Assembly (NCBI RefSeq): GCF_000956595.1
Contig: NZ_JYOO01000021.1
Location: 1 to 64,000 of the forward strand
Length of the DNA stretch: 64,000 nucleotides
Reading direction: 5' to 3'
DNA from: Priestia aryabhattai B8W22
GTDB taxonomy: Bacteria; Bacillota; Bacilli; Bacillales; Bacillaceae_H
The notes below the pieces were generated by a model, which was given only the letters and a program-made list of their open reading frames with translations, had not been told where the DNA came from and made no database searches. Of this stretch, positions 1 through 7,283 are shown piece after piece. Position 1 is the stretch's first letter; every line of letters starts with the position of its first letter. The translations under genes and the position numbers were made by a program.

Positions 1-7
1 ATTGTTA

Positions 8-115
8 TTAATAGCCAAATCCGCGGCCATAACAGCTGCATCCAATAATGACAAGAAGAATAAACAGGACAACTAATAAAGCAAAACCAGAACCAGCTCC
101 ACCATAACTAGACAT
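8..115 (-). CDS. yjcZ: YjcZ family sporulation micropeptide
   Basis: A 35-residue protein: a Gly/Ser-rich start, one hydrophobic helix ([20 protein letters not shown]) and a short Gly/aromatic tail, the hallmark of the YjcZ family of sporulation-associated micropeptides, probably membrane-inserted. The ribosome site AGAGGTG lies 9 bases before the ATG. A second, clearly related copy is at 53869-53982. It sits beside a cotD-like gene on the same strand. The exact role of the family is not known to me; the sporulation link is by family name. Confidence 0.85.
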   Translation of the reverse strand: MSSYGGAGSGFALLVVLFILLVIIGCSCYGRGFGY

Positions 116-271
116 ACAAACACCTCTTTTCGTGGTATTTAACTAAAGGAAAAAACTTTAAATATACATGGGTTAAGGTATTATATGTAGACATAGCTCA
201 TAGCGATTGGATTTTAGTCTAAAATAGGCTACTTTGTTTAACGATAGCTAGATACCATCATTTCACATAGT

Positions 272-307
272 AAAAACCCTTCCTTGTTAAAATGAAGGGG
301 CTTTTTT
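272..307 (-). terminator. Terminator of the cotD-like gene
   Basis: A GAAGGGG/CCCTTC stem followed on the minus strand by a T run, just after the cotD stop codon. Confidence 0.7.
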
Positions 308-312
308 GGCTA

Positions 313-651
313 TCAGCACCAAGGACGAGGTCTAGGAGGACAGCTTGGAGCACAAAAATGTTGATGCGTTTCCTGACATACAACGGATTCTGTATGCGGG
401 AATGAGTGCATATATTTATAATTTTTTTGATAAACATCTGTGGTATGACTCGGATGCACCATTGGCACAAACACATCTTGACCAGTAAAAGATGTATTTT
501 GTTTAACTGGGTCATACTGAGCAGGCATGGTTTGAGGAGACAATTGACCACATGGTTTAGTTTGAGGGTAACCACAGTTACCTTGCTGAGGATACATAGC
601 CCCTTGATAACCACCGTAATTAGAGTGCTGATAAGGATAATTGTTTCTCAT
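313..651 (-). CDS. cotD: CotD family spore coat protein
   Basis: A 112-residue protein. The N-terminal half is rich in Tyr, Gln, Gly and Pro. The C-terminal half has the CotD signature of His-rich repeats: VHPSHTTDV, then YMHSFPHTESVVC and THQHFC, ending in a Cys/Pro-rich tail. CotD proteins belong to the inner spore coat in B. subtilis. B. subtilis CotD is shorter (about 75 residues), so the Q/Y-rich N-terminal part is an extension. The ribosome site AAAGGAG is well placed. A terminator follows. It would be expected under mother-cell sigma control, though I did not identify a promoter. Confidence 0.85.
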   Translation of the reverse strand: MRNNYPYQHSNYGGYQGAMYPQQGNCGYPQTKPCGQLSPQTMPAQYDPVKQNTSFTGQDVFVPMVHPSHTTDVYQKNYKYMHSFPHTESVVCQETHQHFCAPSCPPRPRPWC

Positions 652-730
652 ATTAAAAACCTTCTCCTTTCTGTTAGTAGACTCCTGTTACTGTAGGTGA
701 AACAACCATAGAATGTTTGGACAAATACCT

Positions 731-761
731 AAAAAAGACCCTAATTATTTAGGGTCTTCTT
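731..761 (-). terminator. Terminator after the 62-residue hypothetical gene
   Basis: AAGACCCTAA paired with TTAGGGTCTT, flanked by A and T runs, downstream of the minus-strand gene ending at 837. Confidence 0.65.
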
Positions 762-836
762 TACTAAGAGAAAAAGAAATGTGTATTCTTAGTAACGTAG
801 CTATGAGACTAAGCAGTAGAAGTTTTTTCATGTCCG

Positions 837-1025
837 TTATTCCTGAAGATTAACATCCATCGCTGCGTTATCAATATTATTTAAAATGGTTTTGTTTTTA
901 TCGTCTAGTTCATTGCGTAAAAGTGAATTACGCGTCGCTTCGTATAAATCGTAGCTTCTTTCATCCACTGGAGAATTATGATCTTCACATATCATTTTTT
1001 CTGATTTTTTGGATTGATCTTCCAT
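837..1025 (-). CDS. Hypothetical small acidic protein
   Basis: A 62-residue hydrophilic protein that I do not recognise, with many Asp, Glu, Asn and Lys, two Met-rich stretches and one Cys. The start was set at the ATG at 1025 because an upstream in-frame GTG overlaps the strong site GGAGGTG. A terminator follows. It lies between a coat gene and a HAD gene, so a sporulation role is possible but is only inference. Confidence 0.6.
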   Translation of the reverse strand: MEDQSKKSEKMICEDHNSPVDERSYDLYEATRNSLLRNELDDKNKTILNNIDNAAMDVNLQE

Positions 1026-1155
1026 ATCAGTCACCTCCTCTGTATATTATGTGAGTTGATTAGGAAAAACATAAGAACTTCATCTGACTACTGTTGAGTA
1101 AGGTTTAATCAACGGTTAGCTGTTTCTGTATATTGTGTTTACATATAACCTAATA

Positions 1156-1899
1156 TTAGGTGGATACAACCGTTTCTTGAGCGTGCTTTTGGATGATTTC
1201 TGGAACTTCCAGCAGTGAATGAACGGTTATCAATTTACCTTTTGGCGCAATATCAATTTTAACTTGATTGTAGCTCCACTCCAGTTCAGAAGGCACGTGA
1301 ATCGCATGTATTCCAGCTTCTACTGCCGGTCTTATATCGGTTTTTAATGAATTGCCAATCATCCAAGTCTTTTTGGGGTCGTACTTAATTTGGTTTAGTA
1401 TTTCTTTTAACGCAGGTGTATCTTTATGTTCAGAAATGAATACTCTTTTTTCAAAGTATTTAGCTAGCTCTAGCTGCACAATTTTTCTCCCTTGATTTTC
1501 CTCGTCTCCACCTGTGTGTAAGTAGAGGTTATGACCTTGTTTTTTAAGTTCATCTAATACTTCATACATATTTGGCAGAGGCTCTATCGGCACTTCAAAT
1601 ACACTTTGACCAATTTTTTTGACTCTTTCGACTCTATCTTCATGGATATCTTGATGGTTTTGTTCACTAAAAAATAAATAAGTAGCTGCTAATGATTCTG
1701 GAAAGCGGGAAGAATGAAGGCCGTACTTTTCGATGCTTTTTAAATCTATCTCTAACTGCTTTTGTTTTATTTCTTCCTTAGTCAGATTCTCAAACCATTC
1801 CTGCAATTGAGCCACAAAAGCATTTATGGTATCTCTAAAATATTTATTACAGTGAACAAGCGTATCGTCTAAATTAAAAAATAAGGTTTGCTTCTGCAT
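1156..1899 (-). CDS. HAD family hydrolase-like protein with Asn in place of the nucleophile
   Basis: A 247-residue haloacid-dehalogenase fold protein of the YfnB-like type. Motif I reads FFNLDDTLVH at residues 7-16; normally the first acidic residue (D-x-D-x-T) is the nucleophile, but here residue 9 is Asn (codon AAT). Motif II Thr (LYLHTGG, about residue 133), a downstream Lys and the motif IV region MIGNSLKTDI are present. If the base is correct, phosphatase activity should be strongly reduced, or the protein is a binding or regulatory relative; deamidation of Asn is another possibility. The start has an AAAGGAT-type site. Confidence 0.8.
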   Translation of the reverse strand: MQKQTLFFNLDDTLVHCNKYFRDTINAFVAQLQEWFENLTKEEIKQKQLEIDLKSIEKYGLHSSRFPESLAATYLFFSEQNHQDIHEDRVERVKKIGQSVFEVPIEPLPNMYEVLDELKKQGHNLYLHTGGDEENQGRKIVQLELAKYFEKRVFISEHKDTPALKEILNQIKYDPKKTWMIGNSLKTDIRPAVEAGIHAIHVPSELEWSYNQVKIDIAPKGKLITVHSLLEVPEIIQKHAQETVVST

Positions 1900-2055
1900 T
1901 TCTTTAAATCCTTTCTACAATGGATGTACAGACAGTATATATGAAAAAAACACTAACCACTTTTATTACCTACCCACACCTAAAACCAAGGTGAATTTTC
2001 CAATACCTCAGGCACAAGCAATTGATTACTACATTGAAATGAGAATATTTAGTGG

Positions 2056-2092
2056 AAAGATCCTTCTAGCATATAAACTAGAAAGATCTTTT
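2056..2092. terminator. Bidirectional terminator-like hairpin
   Basis: AAAGATC and CTAG segments pair across a short loop with CTAG and GATCTTTT. It lies downstream of the minus-strand gene ending at 2122. Confidence 0.5.
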
Positions 2093-2121
2093 ATAAGATA
2101 CAACGCTGCAGAATATTCCTG

Positions 2122-2304
2122 CTAATAAATATAACGTTCAAAATGTTCTCTATTCATATTTGTTTTGAACGTAGAGGTACTCAGTCCTGAACGATTTATT
2201 AGCGGTTGGCTGCCTTCGTTTTCTTTAGGTATATTCATTTCAACACCTTGTATAGTGAAAGGATCATACATATACGTTGTTCGTTCAGCTTCTGTATGCG
2301 ACAT
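2122..2304 (-). CDS. Hypothetical small protein
   Basis: A 60-residue hydrophilic protein that I do not recognise. The start MSHTEAERT was chosen because the longer GTG start is part of the ribosome site GAGGTGA. No motif or membrane segment was seen. Confidence 0.5.
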   Translation of the reverse strand: MSHTEAERTTYMYDPFTIQGVEMNIPKENEGSQPLINRSGLSTSTFKTNMNREHFERYIY

Positions 2305-2437
2305 TAACTTCACCTCTATTAACAGCCTTCATTTTTTTAAATCATGCTAACTCGTTTACAGCAGGTTCTCTAATAAAAATATCTGCGTTTCATAGGTCTT
2401 TTCGCTAAAAAAGATCCGCCGTTTTCTACTTTTTTTA

Positions 2438-2644
2438 TTAAGTTGTAATTTCTTGTGGCTCTTCGCCTTCAAGGTCAGTAAAGAAATTTTCTAAGGTTTC
2501 CCTCGGGTCAAGAGCACGCCCATCTTCTTCGACAATACGGTTAAGCGTAGGATCATTATTGCTATCTTTATTTTTATAGTTGTTATAATCAACTCTTTCT
2601 GCAATTCCTGAATTATCAACGCCTTTAAAGTCTTTCTTTGGCAT
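2438..2644 (-). CDS. Hypothetical small acidic protein
   Basis: A 68-residue acidic protein (MPKKDFKGVD...) with a good AGGAGGTG site and no recognised domain. It belongs to the group of small genes around 1-4 kb that precedes the first SASP gene. Its role is unknown. Confidence 0.55.
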   Translation of the reverse strand: MPKKDFKGVDNSGIAERVDYNNYKNKDSNNDPTLNRIVEEDGRALDPRETLENFFTDLEGEEPQEITT

Positions 2645-2830
2645 AAAAACACCTCCTAGCCCTATTGTTTGAAAATTTGAAGATAAAATAAGTGGAAGGT
2701 TAAGTTATATTTTTATTTCCCGAGAATTAAATAGATACTTGTTGCTAAGAGACATGCACAACATGCTTAATTGTTTTATGAAATGGGGAAACTAAAACGT
2801 CAAAATTTAATTTACTGAGGAGGAATATAA

Positions 2831-2983
2831 GTGGAAGGAAATCCAAGCACAAGACAGTTTCAGGATGATTTAAAGCAGTATCAAATGCCAGAGTCAGTAA
2901 AGCAACAAAAATCCAGCACTTATCGAGTCGGATATGAATCAAACACTGGAATTGAAAAAGTACAGAATCAGCAGGAAGAATGA
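2831..2983 (+). CDS. Hypothetical small protein, GTG start
   Basis: A 50-residue Gln/Ser-rich hydrophilic protein beginning with GTG at 2831, 7 bases after the strong site GAGGAGG. No Cys or Trp. Its size and composition resemble minor small spore proteins, but I can match no family. The minus-strand ORF covering the same bases lacks a ribosome site and is regarded as a shadow. Confidence 0.5.
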   Translation: MEGNPSTRQFQDDLKQYQMPESVKQQKSSTYRVGYESNTGIEKVQNQQEE

Positions 2984-3037
2984 GAAAATAAATAAGCTTG
3001 ATCACTTTATACTTTTACATGACGAGAAGGGCATCCG

Positions 3038-3244
3038 ATGGATCAACAAAAAATGTTAGCAAATGAATTAAGTAACATGCTTACAGAAAATAAGCTGCCG
3101 ATTACCATTGAAGAAGATATCCATGAAATTTGCAGAGGTTTACAATCAGGTGAAATCAGCGTGAATGATTTGAAGGAAAAAGATCCTTTTGTTGTACATG
3201 CAGTTCAAGAAGCAATGGATAGAATAACTAAACATAGCTCTTAA
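3038..3244 (+). CDS. Hypothetical small protein
   Basis: A 68-residue, predicted mainly helical, acidic protein (MDQQKMLANELSNML...) with an AGAAGGG site and a clear terminator after it. It follows the 50-residue gene by 54 bases and may be cotranscribed with it. I do not recognise a family. Confidence 0.6.
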   Translation: MDQQKMLANELSNMLTENKLPITIEEDIHEICRGLQSGEISVNDLKEKDPFVVHAVQEAMDRITKHSS

Positions 3245-3278
3245 AATAGCTATAAAAAGCAATCATTTTTATTAAGCC

Positions 3279-3310
3279 AAAGGCTAACTCTTTAAAGAGT
3301 TAGTCTTTTG
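3279..3310 (+). terminator. Rho-independent terminator
   Basis: CTAACTCTTT pairs with AAAGAGTTAG and is followed by a T run, just after the gene ending at 3244. Confidence 0.75.
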
Positions 3311-3552
3311 TCATTCAACTGGTATGAACATGAAAAAAGAATGACAAACGAGTTATCATTCTCTCTCCTACACATGGCAAGCGTTTAGTTTTTAGTCACA
3401 AGGAAATGAAACATCTAATCCCACTTTTTACAGTGTCGATTGTTTCTAAAAACTAGTATGTCTTCCTGATAAGAAAATACACATCCATCATTTACCATGA
3501 GTACATTTCTTCCACAATAGGAAGCTTAAGAAAAACAAGGAGGTGACACAAC

Positions 3553-3762
3553 ATGGCAAACAACAAAAGCAGCAACAACAACGAATTATTAGTATACGGT
3601 GCTGAACAAGCAATCGATCAAATGAAATATGAAATCGCTAGCGAATTTGGTGTAAACCTCGGTGCTGATACAACTGCACGTGCAAATGGATCAGTAGGTG
3701 GCGAAATCACAAAACGTCTTGTGCAATTAGCTGAGCAACAACTTGGCGGCGGACGTTTCTAA
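3553..3762 (+). CDS. Alpha/beta-type small acid-soluble spore protein, copy 1
   Basis: A 69-residue SASP. It binds and protects spore DNA and is degraded at germination as an amino-acid source. It has the GPR protease site region ([10 protein letters not shown], with cleavage after the Glu), the conserved [15 protein letters not shown] block and the C-terminal DNA-binding helix [14 protein letters not shown]. The ribosome site AAGGAGGTGA is strong. The protein is identical to that at 20365-20574. Expression in the forespore under sigma G is expected from the family; I could not define a convincing promoter. Confidence 0.97.
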   Translation: MANNKSSNNNELLVYGAEQAIDQMKYEIASEFGVNLGADTTARANGSVGGEITKRLVQLAEQQLGGGRF

Positions 3763-3787
3763 GACAACTTTATAATTGATGGCTGAA

Positions 3788-3815
3788 GGAAGAATGGATC
3801 TCCATTCTTCCTTTT
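3788..3815 (+). terminator. Terminator of SASP copy 1
   Basis: GGAAGAATGGA pairs with TCCATTCTTCC and is followed by TTTTT. Confidence 0.85.
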
Positions 3816-3845
3816 TGTACGAATAAAAAAAGAAGGAGAGATTAT

Positions 3846-4004
3846 ATGCAGCAAAATCAACCAGCTAAAGAAAATACGGGTTTTACTGAAAAACCAGCAG
3901 CTTCTGCAACAAATGCACAAAAAGTAAAACAAGAAATTCAAAGAGATGTAAATGAAGGACAAGGTGCAATGACTTCTCGAGAAGCAGGCGCAATGCGCGA
4001 TTAA
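3846..4004 (+). CDS. SASP-like small spore protein candidate
   Basis: A 52-residue protein (ATG at 3846, site AGAAGGAGAG). Its C-terminal half follows the alpha/beta SASP pattern (KVKQEIQRDVNEGQGAMTSR against [20 protein letters not shown]): the Glu-Ile of the germination-protease site, a central Gly, and T-S-R-x-x-G. It stops before the second DNA-binding helix. It starts 31 bases after the SASP terminator. The family assignment is inferred from this alignment by eye. It could instead be an unrelated Gln-rich spore peptide. Confidence 0.55.
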   Translation: MQQNQPAKENTGFTEKPAASATNAQKVKQEIQRDVNEGQGAMTSREAGAMRD

Positions 4005-4055
4005 AAAAACACTTTAAGCAGTTTTAATCACGCACTCTTTGTACAAGAACCTATA

Positions 4056-4086
4056 AAAGTACCTCGATTAACCGAGGTACTTTTTT
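4056..4086 (+). terminator. Rho-independent terminator
   Basis: AAAGTACCTCG pairs with CGAGGTACTTT and is followed by a T run. Confidence 0.85.
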
Positions 4087-4224
4087 AAGTCTACTCTATT
4101 TTGACACGGGATCTGCTTTGACTTCGGGTGTTTTTCATTAGATACATGCTCTTGAAAAACAAAGGCAAACAGTGTAATTTTCAATATATAAAAGTCGAGC
4201 CTGTCTTATCCAACTGAAAAATAA

Positions 4225-4857
4225 TTAGTTTGTATTTTGTCCCCCGCCATTCAGCCCTTCTTTTATGTACGCGTTAACCTGACTATTTGAAAGCAATCCA
4301 ATATGTCCAATGCCATAAAGTTGAATATTTCTTGCTCCTTGCAGCCTAGAGAGACTATTAGCAACAATTTGATCATTTATGCTGTAGATCGATGTATAAA
4401 GAATTTTTTGATTGAGATCTGTACCTGGGAGTGCTGTCGAAGACACTAAACCATTCGCTCCTCCTAACGTCACGACATTTTCAATCTTATTCCCTCCTCC
4501 TAGATATTTAATATAGTACAGCGTGTTTGCTCCACCCATACTATGAGCAACAATATCTACCTTCTCAGCTCCCGTTTCTTTCAACACTTGATCAATGTAT
4601 CGAGCAAGCTGAGGTCCATTATTCAAATTGTTGCCTGTCTTATCTATAAAATCAATAGCATAAAGATCATCGCGATCCCACCCTTGAGCAATTAAATAGT
4701 TTTTGATAGCAATAAAGTTATAAGACGCACCGCTGATTCCATGAACAAGAACAACCGGATTGTGATTCGATTCAGCTTTAACATTCGAAGGCTGAATTCC
4801 TAATGCAGATACAACCAGGGACAAAGCAAAAATTAATGCGACAAACGTTTTCTTCAT
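4225..4857 (-). CDS. lipA: Secreted lipase, LipA/LipB family (family I.4)
   Basis: A 210-residue extracellular triacylglycerol lipase/esterase. A signal peptide spans about residues 1-29 (cleavage near NVKA/ES). The alpha/beta-hydrolase core follows: the oxyanion region VLVHGISG, the nucleophile elbow AHSMGG with Ser106 (Ala in place of the first Gly, diagnostic of Bacillus family I.4), Asp162 in NDQIV and His185 in GIGHIGLL. The C terminus LNGGGQNTN matches B. subtilis LipA, and the length is typical. The start was set at MKKTF because the longer in-frame ATG contains the ribosome site AGGAGGAG. Confidence 0.95.
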   Translation of the reverse strand: MKKTFVALIFALSLVVSALGIQPSNVKAESNHNPVVLVHGISGASYNFIAIKNYLIAQGWDRDDLYAIDFIDKTGNNLNNGPQLARYIDQVLKETGAEKVDIVAHSMGGANTLYYIKYLGGGNKIENVVTLGGANGLVSSTALPGTDLNQKILYTSIYSINDQIVANSLSRLQGARNIQLYGIGHIGLLSNSQVNAYIKEGLNGGGQNTN

Positions 4858-5038
4858 TTCTTTTCTCCTCCTCAAAATATGTAAGTAACAGCATCTATAG
4901 ATTATATATAAAAATCTTAATACGGTAAACTTATACTTATAAGGTATTTAAAGTTATATTTATTTGTTATATATGAGTATTTTTATGACAAAAATCATCA
5001 CCTAAGCTTTTCTGTAAAAAATAAGGAGGCGGAGAAAG

Positions 5039-5401
5039 TTGCATTGGATTTATTTATGTTTAGCTATTCTTTTTGAAGTTGCTGGAACTACGACCATGAA
5101 GTTATCAGACGGCTTTACTAAAGTTATACCAAGTGTATTGCTTATACTTTTTTATATTTGTAGTTTGTGCTTTTTGACATTAACGTTAAAAAGTTTAGAA
5201 GTTTCAATTGCTTACGCTATTTGGTCAGGTATGGGGATTATAATTATTACGCTAATTGGATTTATGTACTTCAATGAAAGTGTAAGTCTGCTAAAGATCG
5301 TTGCTATAGCTCTCATCATTATCGGTGTAGTGACATTAAATATGACCGGGGAAAAAGAAGCTAATGCTGGTAAATCCACTTTGGAAGAACACATTAAATA
5401 A
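5039..5401 (+). CDS. Small multidrug resistance (SMR) family efflux protein
   Basis: A 120-residue, four-helix membrane protein of the EmrE/QacC/YkkC type that exports cationic compounds by proton exchange as a dimer. The membrane-embedded Glu of the family is Glu13 (ILFEVAGTT). The signature around YAIWSGMG in helix 3 and the C-terminal helix IIGVVTLN are present. The start is TTG at 5039, 7 bases after AAGGAGGCGG. SMR proteins of the paired type usually have a partner gene; here an in-frame membrane-protein remnant follows the stop. Confidence 0.9.
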   Translation: MHWIYLCLAILFEVAGTTTMKLSDGFTKVIPSVLLILFYICSLCFLTLTLKSLEVSIAYAIWSGMGIIIITLIGFMYFNESVSLLKIVAIALIIIGVVTLNMTGEKEANAGKSTLEEHIK

Positions 5402-5581
5402 AAAGATGAAATATTTAAAACCTTTTTCTCAGGACTACAAGCTATTGCGTATTGGGCATTTATTAAAGATTTCGATTTAACATGGTGGGCTTTTAATTTG
5501 TATTTGATGATTTACCCCCTATTCTTTATAAAACTATTTATAAAAGATAACAATAATCAAAAAAAGCACTTTTCCACGTAA
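5402..5581 (+). pseudogene. Membrane-protein gene remnant in frame after the SMR stop
   Basis: Directly after the SMR stop the same frame stays open for 59 codons and encodes a hydrophobic, Trp/Phe-rich segment (FSGLQAIAYWAFIKDF, then WWAFNLYLMIYPLFFIKLF) with a basic tail. It has no start or ribosome site of its own. It looks like the C-terminal piece of another small membrane protein whose beginning was lost. I cannot name the parent family. Confidence 0.4.
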
Positions 5582-5606
5582 TAAAGATATTCATGTATAT
5601 ATAAAA

Positions 5607-5638
5607 AGAACAGATCCCCTTAAGGGAATCTGTTCTTC
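5607..5638. terminator. Bidirectional terminator
   Basis: AAGAACAGAT pairs with ATCTGTTCTT; it separates the SMR region from the converging sucrose operon. Confidence 0.8.
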
Positions 5639-5714
5639 AAGTTAATCTAATTGCATAAGTTGTTGTAATTTTTCTCTTGTACGTTGCTTGTCTACTATCT
5701 TTATCCAATTCCTA

Positions 5715-7229
5715 TTAGCCTTTAAAAATCAGTGGGGAAACGCCCTTGCTTAAGTTCCATTTATTTAAGGTACTCAATTCAATTTCTTGATCTGCAAAGA
5801 AACAAATCCCTGTTGCATTGTCTCCAGGATAGATTCTGCTCGTCATCACTTTCTCACCTTCATTAATAAAAACTTCAATGGACGATTTATCAACAAACAG
5901 ATGAAGATGTAAGTGATTAGTATTTAATCCAACAGGCGCTTTTCTGATTCCCCCATCGCCTTCACCTGATTTATCACGATTAAAAATAAACAAGCTTTCC
6001 AGCCTATCATAAGTTAAAAGAGTTTCTTGTTGAGTGTCAGGATCTGTTCTCAATTTTATTCCGAACTGTGAAGCAGCTTTTGCATTAATTTTCACTTCAA
6101 GTTCGTAACAATCACCTGAAATACCTGCAAGTTCTTGTTCTCCGTTAACTGTAATATTTTCATACTGCACGTGATGTTGACGAAGCTGTTTAAGCTCCTG
6201 AATTGGTTTACTAATTATATTCCCTTGGTTAGTAGAAAGCTCCCGCGGAATAGTCATTGCTCCCGCCCAATTATGTTTTTGTTCAGGCATGCTGCTTTCC
6301 CACATAGCCATCCACGCTACCATAATGCGTCTGCCATGTTCATCTTCTGTTGTTTGAGGAGCATAAAAATCAAATCCGTAGTCCAAAAGCTGAAAGTCTT
6401 CATGTTGAAGCAACCCTGTTTTATAGTCTAAATTTCCTTTTACATATCCAGCTTGATGCAAGTTATGATAGAGATTCCCTTCTGGTTTTACCCCTTGAGG
6501 TGACATAAGAAGCACGTCTTGTCCTTCGAGACTAAAAAGATCCGGACACTCCCACATAAAACCAAGATTCCCTTGGCTTTTTGCCATCACATTTATAAAC
6601 TCCCACTTCATCAGATCTCTTGAACGATACAAAAGAACTTGGCCCTCATGATCCTTTGTACGTGATCCAAGAACGCAATAATAATAGTCGTCTTTCTTCC
6701 ATACTTTTGGGTCTCTAAAATGATGAGGATGAATATCCCCTTCAGGCACTGAATTAATCACTGGGTTTTGAGGCACTTTATTAAAATGAACGCCGTCTTC
6801 GCTTACAGCAAGACATTGAACCTGTCTTAAGTCCGTATCATAGTTATCTCCTGTCCACACATTCCCTGTGTACATTGCATAAAGCTTTCCGTCTTTTTCA
6901 ACTGCACTTCCTGAAAAACATCCATCTTGATCGTATTCTTCACTTGGAGCAAGAGCGATAGGAAGGTGTTCCCAGTAAGTAAGATCTTTACTTTTTATAT
7001 GCCCCCAATACATTGGCCCCCACTTGGGAGAGTAAGGATGATGTTGATAAAACAAATGATACTCTCCTTTGTAAAAGCTGAATCCGTTTGGGTCATTCAT
7101 CCAGTACGCTGGTGTAGATACATGATATTGCAGTCGCCAATGATTCTGATCAACAGACTCCTGCTCGTTTAACACAGATTCCATTGCCTTTGAGATTTTT
7201 TCTTGATGTTGATTTCTTAATGTTTTCAA
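5715..7229 (-). CDS. GH32 beta-fructosidase (sucrase/invertase)
   Basis: A 504-residue cytoplasmic glycoside hydrolase family 32 enzyme; no signal peptide. The three acidic catalytic motifs are present: WMNDPNG (nucleophile Asp46), FRDPKVW (Asp173) and ECPD (acid/base Glu227). A C-terminal beta-sandwich follows. It cleaves sucrose, or sucrose-6-phosphate, into glucose and fructose. Because the neighbouring transporter is a proton symporter and not a PTS, free sucrose is the likelier substrate (a CscA-like role). It is the second gene of an operon, 54 bases after the GH13 gene, and would share its LacI operator and cre site. Confidence 0.93.
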   Translation of the reverse strand: MKTLRNQHQEKISKAMESVLNEQESVDQNHWRLQYHVSTPAYWMNDPNGFSFYKGEYHLFYQHHPYSPKWGPMYWGHIKSKDLTYWEHLPIALAPSEEYDQDGCFSGSAVEKDGKLYAMYTGNVWTGDNYDTDLRQVQCLAVSEDGVHFNKVPQNPVINSVPEGDIHPHHFRDPKVWKKDDYYYCVLGSRTKDHEGQVLLYRSRDLMKWEFINVMAKSQGNLGFMWECPDLFSLEGQDVLLMSPQGVKPEGNLYHNLHQAGYVKGNLDYKTGLLQHEDFQLLDYGFDFYAPQTTEDEHGRRIMVAWMAMWESSMPEQKHNWAGAMTIPRELSTNQGNIISKPIQELKQLRQHHVQYENITVNGEQELAGISGDCYELEVKINAKAASQFGIKLRTDPDTQQETLLTYDRLESLFIFNRDKSGEGDGGIRKAPVGLNTNHLHLHLFVDKSSIEVFINEGEKVMTSRIYPGDNATGICFFADQEIELSTLNKWNLSKGVSPLIFKG

Positions 7230-7283
7230 AAAATACCCTCCTGCCTTTCTACACGTAAATAAGTTAATTGTGATAAAAAGAGA

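Larger units (their letters stand above)
3371..3815 (+). repeat. SASP cassette, copy 1 of a dispersed duplication
   Basis: About 180 bases upstream of the SASP gene, the gene itself and its terminator recur at 20192-20620 in the same orientation. The coding parts differ at about three synonymous positions, and the upstream parts are clearly alignable with small gaps. Confidence 0.85.

Noticed and set aside
2745-3005. Minus-strand 86-residue ORF
   Set aside because: No ribosome site; it is antisense to the 50-residue gene at 2831-2983, which has one.
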